Source: Thermoleophilia bacterium (GTDB lineage: Bacteria; Actinomycetota; Thermoleophilia; Gaiellales; SKUG01). From it: 6,157 nt of DNA. Location of the stretch: contig JAOPYU010000171.1 of NCBI GenBank assembly GCA_025964455.1, positions 1-6,157 of the forward strand, written 5' to 3'. The position numbers and the translations under genes are program-made. Shown one piece after another: positions 1-5,258 of the stretch (position 1 is its first letter; every line of letters starts with the position of its first letter). A model generated the notes under the pieces. That model worked only from the letters and a program-made list of their open reading frames with translations. It ran no database searches and was not told the origin of the DNA.

Positions 1-1112
1 GCGAGCAGCACGGCACGACCGGCACCGACGCAGCGCCGTCACAGGAGGAGCTGGAGAACGCCAACGACGACGACCTCGAAGCGGCGCGCGCGGCGGGCGG
101 CCCCTCGAACGGGGATCGCCCCTCCCAGGCGGTGCTCGAGGAGGTGGGCTACCCCGAGAGCGAGGGCGGCGAGCTCGACGACCTCGGCCCGGTGCCGGGC
201 CTGACCAACGTGCATGAGACGTACAACCTCCCGAAGGGGACGAAGCTCGACGCCGCCTTCCTCAAGGACAAGGTCGTCATCTACGACTTCTGGACCTACT
301 CGTGCATCAACTGCATCCGCACGCTCCCGTACCTGCGCACCTGGCACGAGCGCTACGCCGAGGACGGGCTCGTCATCGTCGGCGTGCACGCCCCCGAGTT
401 CGCCTTCGAGAAGGACGAGGGCAACGTGCGCGACGCGATCGCCGACCTCGGCGTGACGTGGCCCGTCGCGACCGACCCCGAGCTGGAGACCTGGAGCGCC
501 TTCCACAACCACTACTGGCCGGCAAAGTACATCGCCGACCGTGACGGCAACCTGCGCTACGTCCACTTCGGCGAGGGTGGCTACGAGGACACCGAGGCCG
601 TCATCCGCGAACTGCTCGACAAGGAGCCGTCGGCGCAGGCGCTCCCGACGCCGGTCGAGGTCGCCGCCGCGACGCCCGAGACCTACCTCGGCGGCGAACG
701 CCTCAACGGCGAGCAGTACCGCGGCATCGTGCAGGGGACATCCGAGCGCGCCGTCTTCGACAAGCCGGCGACGTTCGGGATCAGTCATCCGGAGTCACCC
801 CTCGCGCCCGACCAGTTCGCGTTCACCGGCCGCTGGACGATCGAGGGCGAGCGGGCGGTCGCCATGGGCGCGGATTCAGGGCTGCAGATCCACTACCGCG
901 CGCGGGCGGTGTACCTCGTGCTCGACGCCGGTGCGGCCGGATCGGCGACGGTCACCGTCCACGACTCGGCGACCGACGGGGGCGGGACGCGCCGCGTGCG
1001 AGTGAGCGCGGAGAAGCTGTACACGCTGCGCGACGGCGAGACGCCGGCGGACGGACTGCTGCGACTCGAGGTTCCCAAGGGCGTGTCAGCGTACGCCTTC
1101 ACCTTCGGCTGA
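1..1112 (+). CDS. DipZ-type thioredoxin-domain protein, C-terminal part (5' end outside window)
   Basis: The reading frame is open from the left edge (first full codon at base 3), so the gene is 5'-truncated; the GTG at 132 is only an internal codon. Visible order (369 residues): about 45 hydrophilic, acidic residues that look like a linker; a thioredoxin fold with the redox motif WTYSCINC (cysteine codons at 303-305 and 312-314) and a cis-proline segment HYWPAKYI; then a C-terminal beta-rich domain starting near PETYLG and ending AYAFTFG. DipZ proteins have a CcdA-like membrane domain, a periplasmic thioredoxin domain and a carbohydrate-binding-like tail, and the last two match here. The likely role is passing reducing equivalents across the membrane to extracytoplasmic disulfides, possibly for cytochrome c maturation. 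Whether the membrane domain is fused upstream cannot be seen. NHLRC2-type proteins share the FWTYxCINC motif, but the tail favours DipZ. Confidence 0.88.
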   Translation, partial: EQHGTTGTDAAPSQEELENANDDDLEAARAAGGPSNGDRPSQAVLEEVGYPESEGGELDDLGPVPGLTNVHETYNLPKGTKLDAAFLKDKVVIYDFWTYSCINCIRTLPYLRTWHERYAEDGLVIVGVHAPEFAFEKDEGNVRDAIADLGVTWPVATDPELETWSAFHNHYWPAKYIADRDGNLRYVHFGEGGYEDTEAVIRELLDKEPSAQALPTPVEVAAATPETYLGGERLNGEQYRGIVQGTSERAVFDKPATFGISHPESPLAPDQFAFTGRWTIEGERAVAMGADSGLQIHYRARAVYLVLDAGAAGSATVTVHDSATDGGGTRRVRVSAEKLYTLRDGETPADGLLRLEVPKGVSAYAFTFG

Positions 1113-1261
1113 CCGCTGCGGATCCGGCCAGCCGGAACGGCCACGGACGCGGCCTGCGCGGGCCGAGGTCGGCGCCGTCGCTACCAACACCGAAGCGGAT
1201 CCGGGCATCATCCCCCGAGTACAGCGGTTCGCCAGGAAGGCCGAGCCGCCCCTTTGCCTCG

Positions 1262-1267
1262 AAAGGA
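1262..1267 (+). promoter_or_regulatory. Shine-Dalgarno site that decides the start of the small gene
   Basis: AAAGGA matches the anti-Shine-Dalgarno complement and lies 8 bases before the ATG at 1276. It overlaps the other in-frame ATG at 1267, which has no well-spaced site of its own (the next purine tract, AGGAAGG, is about 28 bases upstream). This favours initiation at 1276. Confidence 0.7.
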
Positions 1268-1275
1268 TGCACGGC

Positions 1276-1632
1276 ATGCCGTTCTACAGCCGCGTCAACG
1301 ACGCCATTGGCCGAGCCCAGTCCGCGCTCAACCAGCTCTACAGCTACAACAACTACGCGCACCCGCGCAGCGAGCCGAACGCGTCGATCCGCAACAACGC
1401 ACGCGTGACGATCGACCCGGCCTACTACGAGCTCCAGAACGGCGTTCGCGAAGGTCGCTGGGAGGGTGTCTCCGGCTCCAACGCTCGTGAGGCGCTCCGC
1501 GCGTCCGAGCTGATCCGCCGCGCGACCTACGACCTGTCGGACCAGCCAAACAGCGGCCGCCCGGCGAACATCCCGATGGCCCAGCGCAACATCCGCGAGG
1601 CGATCGACCTGCTCTACCGCGCCCGCTGGTAG
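1276..1632 (+). CDS. hypothetical small arginine/asparagine/tyrosine-rich helical protein
   Basis: I do not recognise a family. Starting at ATG 1276 (chosen for the AAAGGA site 8 bases upstream; ATG 1267 would add three residues), the protein has 118 residues: 16 Arg, 12 Asn, 8 Tyr, and no Lys or Cys, with a small net positive charge. There is no signal peptide or membrane segment, so it is probably cytoplasmic. Three stretches look like related amphipathic helices: about residues 6-25 (VNDAIGRAQSALNQLY), 68-87 (NAREALRASELIRRATYDL) and 103-118 (NIREAIDLLYRARW); NxREA[LI] occurs in the last two. A helical bundle or self-associating structural protein is an inference. It is a free-standing unit, 163 bases after the DipZ-like gene and followed by a strong hairpin. 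Its codons nearly all end in G or C, which supports a real gene. Function unknown. Confidence 0.75.
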   Translation: MPFYSRVNDAIGRAQSALNQLYSYNNYAHPRSEPNASIRNNARVTIDPAYYELQNGVREGRWEGVSGSNAREALRASELIRRATYDLSDQPNSGRPANIPMAQRNIREAIDLLYRARW

Positions 1633-1655
1633 CAGCACGCTCCCCCGTTCGTGAT

Positions 1656-1691
1656 CGAGGGCCGGTTTCCCACACGGGAAGCCGGCCCTCG
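1656..1691 (+). terminator. strong 16-bp hairpin, probable terminator
   Basis: The arms CGAGGGCCGGTTTCCC (1656-1671) and GGGAAGCCGGCCCTCG (1676-1691) pair over 16 bp with a single G-U and an ACAC loop. The hairpin begins 23 bases after the stop of the small gene. No T-run follows, so it would be a U-tract-less terminator, as is common in actinobacteria, or a 3'-end stabiliser. Confidence 0.7.
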
Positions 1692-1699
1692 TCGCGTTC

Positions 1700-1749
1700 C
1701 GAGGCGCCGGGTGGAACCGCTGCCCCGCCTCGTTCGACACCCGGAGGAG
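1700..1749 (+). promoter_or_regulatory. structured leader with two interleaved 7-bp inverted repeats
   Basis: CGAGGCG (1700-1706) pairs with CGCCTCG (1726-1732), and CCGGGTG (1707-1713) pairs with CACCCGG (1738-1744). The arms alternate, so both helices together would form an H-type pseudoknot; otherwise they are alternatives. The last arm runs into GGAGGAG (1743-1749), a good Shine-Dalgarno-like sequence 28-30 bases before the first dehydrogenase ATG, too far to serve it directly. I do not recognise a known riboswitch class. The zero-length connection between the first two arms strains a full pseudoknot. Confidence 0.3.
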
Positions 1750-1776
1750 TGATCCGCGCGCTCGGGACGGCCGCGG

Positions 1777-3591
1777 ATGGGACGGACGGGACGAGACATG
1801 ACGGCACTGAACGCGATGCACGGCAGCACGCCCGTGGTGGCACCGACGACGGCAGCGACGGCAGCGACGCCTGAGCGCCCGCACGCGGCGCCGTTCCTCA
1901 AGGGAGCAGGCATCGGCCTCGGCGCCTCCGGCATCGCGATGGCGCTCGCATCCCTCCCCGCGGGGGCCGCCAAGGGCCGCGGCGCGCATTCGGGACTGCT
2001 CTTCGCCGGGCTCGGCGCGACGATGCTCGGCATCGGTGCGCTCGCCACCTGGCGCATGCGACAGGACGCCGCCGAGGCGGCGGTCCGACCTGGCGTGCAG
2101 CCCGGCGGCGGTCCCGGCGACTCGGCCGCGACCATTCCGGCGACCGTCACGGGCGCCACCGGCGACCTGGGCACGACCCAGTCGCGCGGACGCGGCCCGA
2201 AGGTCGAGCTCGCGACGCTGGCGACCGGCCTCGGCCAGCTGACGCAGGTCACCAGCGCGCCCGGCGACCGCGGGCTCTGGCTCGTCGAGAAGACCGGCAA
2301 GCTGCTGCATCGCGGCACGGACGGCACGGTCGAGACCCGCCTGGACATCTCCTCGCTGGTGGACGGCGGCGGCGAGCGCGGCCTGCTGAGCGTCGCCTTC
2401 CACCCGCGATTCCAGGCCAACGCCCGCGAGTTCCTCTACTACACCGACAAGGCCGACGGCGCGCTCCACATCGCCGAGGCGCACGCGGGCCGCGACGGCA
2501 CGGTCGAGCGCGAGAGCCTCAAGGACCTGATGACGATCCCGCACGAGCGTGGCAACCACAACGGCGGGCAGCTGCAGTTCGGCCCCGACGGCATGCTTTA
2601 CGCCGGCACCGGCGACGGCGGCGGGGGCGGGGATCCGGACGAGAACTCCCAGGACCCGGGCGAGCACCTGGGCAAGCTGCTGCGCCTGGACGTGGACCAC
2701 CCCGAGGGCGGCCGCAACTACGGGATCCCGACCGACAACCCGTTCGTCGGGACCGCCGGCGCCCAGCCCGAGGTCTACGCCACCGGCGTGCGCAACCCGT
2801 GGCGCTTCTCCTTCGACCGCGACAACGGCGACCTGTGGGTCGGCGACGTCGGTCAGGGCAAGCTGGAGGAGGTCAACTACGTGCCGCGCGGCCAGGGCCG
2901 TGGCGCAAACTTCGGCTGGGACGTGCGCGAGGGCACGAGTACGCACGAGGCCGGCGAGCTCACGCCCGGGCGGCTCATCGACCCGGCGCTGCAGTACGGT
3001 CGCGACGAGGGCTTCTCGATCACCGGTGGCTACGTCTACCGCGGCAGCGACATCCCCTCGCTCAAGGGGTACTACGTGTACTCGGACCTGGGCTCCGACG
3101 CGCTGCGTGCGATGAAGGTCGAGGACGGGAAGGTCGTCGACCGCCGCGAGATGCCGAGCGGCAGTGGTCGCGAGTACACGGTCTCCTACGGCGAGGGCCC
3201 CGACGGGGAGCTCTATGCCGTCACGCTCGGCGGCGAGCTGACCAAGGTCGTGCGCGAGGGCGCAGGCCCCGTTGACGGCCCGGATGCGGGGCAGCCAGCG
3301 GGGTCCGCCACCACCCTCGACATCGGCGTCGGTAACGGCAACATGCGCTTCGACCGGGGCGAGTACCACGTCAAGGCCGGCCGGGTGAAGCTCGAGATGA
3401 AGAACACCGACACGAGCGGCATGCCGCACAACATCGGCGTCGAGGGCAACGGCGTCGCCAAGATGAGCGACATGGCGCGCACGGGTCAGACCACGTCGGT
3501 CACCGTGGACCTCGAGCCCGGCGAGTACGAGCTCTACTGCGCCCCCCACCGCGGTGGTGGCATGGTGGCCAAGCTGGTCGTCGAGGAGTAA
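1777..3591 (+). CDS. membrane-anchored PQQ-dependent sugar/aldose dehydrogenase fused to a cupredoxin domain
   Basis: 604 residues from ATG 1777; an in-frame ATG at 1798 (597 residues) is equally possible, both with only weak GGA sites. A TGA at 1750 closes the frame upstream. Order: Ala/Thr-rich N-terminus; two hydrophobic segments (about 43-62 and 72-91); a low-complexity linker; a glucose/sorbosone dehydrogenase-type six-bladed propeller (about 143-492); a short Pro/Gly linker; and a cupredoxin domain (about 512-604). In the propeller, NHNGGQLQFGPDGMLYAGTG places H261 at the catalytic His of soluble PQQ glucose dehydrogenase, and GVRNPWRFSF places R339 at its PQQ-contacting Arg; NFGWD is also typical. 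The copper domain has the full type-1 set: H551 (MPHNIGV), then C588, H591 and M596 in CAPHRGGGM. Expected role: extracytoplasmic oxidation of a sugar or aldehyde, with electrons passed from PQQH2 to the attached copper site. The substrate and the presence of PQQ synthesis cannot be judged here. Confidence 0.92.
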   Translation: MGRTGRDMTALNAMHGSTPVVAPTTAATAATPERPHAAPFLKGAGIGLGASGIAMALASLPAGAAKGRGAHSGLLFAGLGATMLGIGALATWRMRQDAAEAAVRPGVQPGGGPGDSAATIPATVTGATGDLGTTQSRGRGPKVELATLATGLGQLTQVTSAPGDRGLWLVEKTGKLLHRGTDGTVETRLDISSLVDGGGERGLLSVAFHPRFQANAREFLYYTDKADGALHIAEAHAGRDGTVERESLKDLMTIPHERGNHNGGQLQFGPDGMLYAGTGDGGGGGDPDENSQDPGEHLGKLLRLDVDHPEGGRNYGIPTDNPFVGTAGAQPEVYATGVRNPWRFSFDRDNGDLWVGDVGQGKLEEVNYVPRGQGRGANFGWDVREGTSTHEAGELTPGRLIDPALQYGRDEGFSITGGYVYRGSDIPSLKGYYVYSDLGSDALRAMKVEDGKVVDRREMPSGSGREYTVSYGEGPDGELYAVTLGGELTKVVREGAGPVDGPDAGQPAGSATTLDIGVGNGNMRFDRGEYHVKAGRVKLEMKNTDTSGMPHNIGVEGNGVAKMSDMARTGQTTSVTVDLEPGEYELYCAPHRGGGMVAKLVVEE

Positions 3592-3604
3592 CTCCGGGGC
3601 TGGG

Positions 3605-3610
3605 TAGGAT
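3605..3610 (+). promoter_or_regulatory. putative -10 box of a leaderless promoter for the DUF1835-ung unit
   Basis: TAGGAT fits the actinobacterial TAnnnT -10 pattern. Its last T is exactly 7 bases before the A of ATG 3617, so transcription would begin at the start codon. No convincing -35 element is seen; the best is TCGAGG at 3581-3586. The same bases contain AGGA (3606-3609), spaced 7 bases from the ATG, so a conventional Shine-Dalgarno role is an equally valid reading. Confidence 0.45.
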
Positions 3611-3616
3611 GGCGGC

Positions 3617-4216
3617 ATGGCTCCTGACGACGTCCTGCACGTGACCTACGGCGACGAGCTCGCCGACCGCATCCGAGGCGACGTGACGGGAACGGTGGTG
3701 GTCGTGCGCGAGGCGCTGCGCGACGGGCCGCTGTCGCCGAGCCCCAACGAGGACTCCGCCGGCTTCCTGACGGTGCGCGCACACCATCTCGCCGCTCACC
3801 ACGGAGCGGACGAATCGGCGGTGCGCGCCGAGCTCGAGCAGGCGTGGAACCAGCTCGCCGTCCACACGGGTGACGTCGTGCTGCACGTCGACGCCGAGCC
3901 GTGCATCGACTGCGCCACCTTCGCGGCCTGCGCCCTCGAGGCGCTCCACCGTGCAGGCCGCGGCATCGCACGCTCCGAGACGGGCGTGTCGATCGCCCGC
4001 GGCGGCGACCTGTCGACCGTGACCACGCTCGAGCCTGCCGACCTGGCCGCGGGTGCCGGCGCGTGGCGCCTGCTCGTGGCAGGCGACGGCGCCGGGCTGA
4101 CGCTCACCGCCACGGACCTCGAGGGCAATGGCGGCATGGCCGGTTTCCCGGAGCTGCCCGGCCTGCTCGTGCGCCGAGCCGACGGGGACGTGCCGCTCGA
4201 CGAGGTCCGCCCGTGA
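3617..4216 (+). CDS. DUF1835-like protein
   Basis: 199 residues. The N-terminus (about 5-40, VLHVTYGDELADRIRG followed by VVREALRDGP) and the stretch 86-110 (GDVVLHVDAEPCIDCATF) resemble DUF1835, where a 'lHvtnGDslaerLr...lpwrdvLheGPvp' start is followed by a 'vvlWfehDlydqlqL' strand-helix. The family's biochemical role is not established, so none is assigned. C96 and C99 form a CxxC, with C105 nearby, which could be a metal or redox site. The last 50 residues (about 150-199) look like a small separate C-terminal segment. No signal peptide is seen. The ATG at 3617 is supported by AGGA 7 bases upstream or by the leaderless promoter. It begins 25 bases after the dehydrogenase stop, and its TGA overlaps the ung start, so the two genes are probably translated together. 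Confidence 0.72.
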   Translation: MAPDDVLHVTYGDELADRIRGDVTGTVVVVREALRDGPLSPSPNEDSAGFLTVRAHHLAAHHGADESAVRAELEQAWNQLAVHTGDVVLHVDAEPCIDCATFAACALEALHRAGRGIARSETGVSIARGGDLSTVTTLEPADLAAGAGAWRLLVAGDGAGLTLTATDLEGNGGMAGFPELPGLLVRRADGDVPLDEVRP

Positions 4217-4926
4217 CGCGAGCGAGCGACCTCGCGGTCCTCGACCTGCTCGATCCCGGGCTTGACCCATCCTGGAGCGAGGCGCTCGCCACCGAATGCT
4301 CCGAGCCGCACCTGCACGAGCTGCACGAGTTCCTGCTCGCCGAGCGGGCCGCTGGCCATGAGGTCCTGCCACCTGATGACCAGGTGTTCGCGGCGTTCCA
4401 GCGCACGCCGCTCCACGCGGTGAAGGCGGTGATCGTCGGGCAGGATCCCTACCACGGCCCGGGCCAGGCGATGGGCCTGTCGTTCTCGGTGCGGCGGGGC
4501 GTCCCGGTGCCGCCCTCGCTGCGCAACATCTTCGCGGAGCTCGAAGCCGATGTGGGCGTTCCGCGTCCGACCCATGGCGACCTCCGCGCCTGGGCAGACC
4601 GAGGGGTGCTCCTGCTCAACACCGCGCTCACGGTCCGCTCGGGCGACGCCGGCTCGCATTCGGGCCGCGGCTGGGAGCAGCTCACCGATGCCGCGATCCG
4701 CGTCCTCGCCGCGCGCCCGGCCGGTGTCGCCTTCATGCTGTGGGGGCGCCATGCGCAGGCGAAGGCGTCGATGATCGACGATGCGCGCCACCTGGTGATC
4801 GCATCGGCGCACCCGTCGCCGCTCTCCGCGCGGACCGGCTTCTTCGGTAGCCGCCCGTTCTCCCGGGTCAACGCGTGGCTCGAGTCGCGCGGCGTCGCCC
4901 CGATCGACTGGTCGCTCCCGGACTGA
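4213..4926 (+). CDS. ung: uracil-DNA glycosylase, family 1
   Basis: Removes uracil from DNA after cytosine deamination or dUMP misincorporation, the first step of base excision repair in the cytoplasm. The 237-residue length is normal. All family-1 motifs are present: GQDPYHGPGQAMGLSFSV with catalytic D78 and uracil-stacking F91; LLLNTALTV with uracil-binding N136; and HPSPLS with catalytic H200 and DNA-intercalating L204. The start is GTG 4213, which overlaps the upstream TGA (GTGA) and has GAGG at 4202-4205, 7 bases before it; an N-terminus of this size fits the family. The overlap implies translational coupling to the DUF1835-like gene. In-frame starts further upstream lie inside that gene and encode only arginine-rich out-of-frame sequence. 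Downstream, only a weak hairpin lies before the tRNA promoter. Confidence 0.98.
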   Translation: MTRASDLAVLDLLDPGLDPSWSEALATECSEPHLHELHEFLLAERAAGHEVLPPDDQVFAAFQRTPLHAVKAVIVGQDPYHGPGQAMGLSFSVRRGVPVPPSLRNIFAELEADVGVPRPTHGDLRAWADRGVLLLNTALTVRSGDAGSHSGRGWEQLTDAAIRVLAARPAGVAFMLWGRHAQAKASMIDDARHLVIASAHPSPLSARTGFFGSRPFSRVNAWLESRGVAPIDWSLPD

Positions 4927-4991
4927 ACCAGCCCGGTGCACGGCCCGATGCGGGTTCAATGCTCCCCCTACTCCGTCCACACGCCATGCGG

Positions 4992-4997
4992 TAGGCT
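4992..4997 (+). promoter_or_regulatory. putative -10 box of the serine tRNA pair
   Basis: TAGGCT fits TAnnnT and predicts a transcription start near 5004, three bases before the mature 5' end of tRNA-Ser(GCT). No clear -35 hexamer is visible 16-18 bases upstream. No comparable box lies in the 20-base gap between the tRNAs, so both are probably on one transcript. Confidence 0.5.
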
Positions 4998-5006
4998 GCG
5001 CGTGTT

Positions 5007-5096
5007 GGAGAAGTGGCCGAGTGGCTGAAGGCGCCTCCCTGCTAAGGAGGTATACGGGGTCAACCTGTATCGAGGGTTCGAATCCCTCCTTCTCCG
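5007..5096 (+). tRNA. tRNA-Ser (anticodon GCT)
   Basis: A 90-base class II tRNA reading AGC and AGU. Acceptor GGAGAAG (5007-5013) pairs with CTTCTCC (5089-5095), with discriminator G at 5096. The anticodon stem CCTCC/GGAGG (5034-5038/5046-5050) encloses the loop with GCT at 5041-5043. A long variable arm (about 5051-5071) forms its own stem, as expected for serine. The T arm is GAGGG-TTCGAAT-CCCTC (5072-5088). The 3' CCA is not encoded. It lies 20 bases before the second serine tRNA. Confidence 0.97.
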
Positions 5097-5097
5097 T

Positions 5098-5112
5098 CCG
5101 ACGGTGGCTCCC
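5098..5112 (+). repeat. left arm of a 15-bp inverted repeat flanking tRNA-Ser(CGA)
   Basis: CCGACGGTGGCTCCC fills most of the inter-tRNA gap. It pairs with GGGAGCCGCCGTCGG at 5209-5223 (14 Watson-Crick pairs and one G-U). It ends 4 bases before the mature 5' end of tRNA-Ser(CGA), so the helix would extend the acceptor stem of the precursor across a small internal loop. Confidence 0.8.
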
Positions 5113-5116
5113 TCGT

Positions 5117-5203
5117 GGAGGGGTGCCGGAGCGGTCGAACGGGGCAGTCTCGAAAACTGTTGAGGGTGCAAGCCTTCCGAGGGTTCAAATCCCTCCCCCT
5201 CCG
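5117..5203 (+). tRNA. tRNA-Ser (anticodon CGA)
   Basis: An 87-base class II tRNA reading UCG, a frequent serine codon in GC-rich genomes. Acceptor GGAGGGG (5117-5123) pairs with CCCCTCC (5196-5202), with discriminator G at 5203. The anticodon stem GCAGT/ACTGT (5144-5148/5156-5160, one G-U) holds the loop with CGA at 5151-5153. A long variable arm follows (about 5161-5178). The T arm is GAGGG-TTCAAAT-CCCTC (5179-5195). CCA is not encoded. Its leader and trailer carry a 15-bp inverted repeat. Confidence 0.97.
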
Positions 5204-5208
5204 TCCAT

Positions 5209-5223
5209 GGGAGCCGCCGTCGG
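5209..5223 (+). repeat. right arm of the 15-bp inverted repeat flanking tRNA-Ser(CGA)
   Basis: GGGAGCCGCCGTCGG begins 5 bases after the discriminator base of tRNA-Ser(CGA) and is complementary to 5098-5112. It lies in the tRNA trailer and in the upstream region of the next gene, 36 bases before its start codon. Confidence 0.8.
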
Positions 5224-5258
5224 TATCCCTTTCCCCCGCGTCGACGCCGGAGCCCCCC

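Noticed and set aside
39..788. Minus-strand open frame of 249 codons opposite the DipZ-type gene
   Set aside because: It is a shadow of the clearly recognisable thioredoxin-domain frame, with a repetitive Val/Ala/Arg/Asp composition and no motif.
1150..1165. Hairpin CGGCC-6-GGCCG after the DipZ-type gene
   Set aside because: A 5-bp stem with no T-run is expected by chance at this GC content; not strong enough to call a terminator.
1118..1204. Direct repeat GCGGATCCGG at 1118-1127 and 1195-1204
   Set aside because: Only two 10-base copies in GC-rich DNA, each with a palindromic core; no link to a promoter or gene could be seen.
1692..1776. Known riboswitch class in the dehydrogenase leader
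   Set aside because: No conserved core of a riboswitch class that I know was recognised, so only the base pairing is reported.
1749..1868. Short frame from GTG 1749 directly after GGAGGAG
   Set aside because: The ribosome site overlaps the GTG with no spacing, and the product is a low-complexity out-of-frame reading of the dehydrogenase 5' end.
1099..3618. Minus-strand open frame of 839 codons opposite the small gene and the dehydrogenase
   Set aside because: It is the low-stop complement of GC-rich coding DNA: it spans two real plus-strand genes and the structured intergenic region, has a low-complexity Arg/Ala/Val-rich product and shows no domain.
4924..4958. TGAACC/GGTTCA repeat and nested CCCG-ATG-CGGG hairpin after ung
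   Set aside because: The stems are 6 and 4 bp and compete with each other, with no T-run; a terminator call is not supported.
3796..4980. Minus-strand open frame of 394 codons opposite the DUF1835-like gene and ung
   Set aside because: It covers ung, whose motifs are unambiguous, and has no recognisable sequence of its own.
5115..5258. Longer N-terminus for the GST-like gene starting inside tRNA-Ser(CGA)
   Set aside because: The extension translates the tRNA itself; GTG 5259 with GGAG 6 bases upstream fits the domain start.
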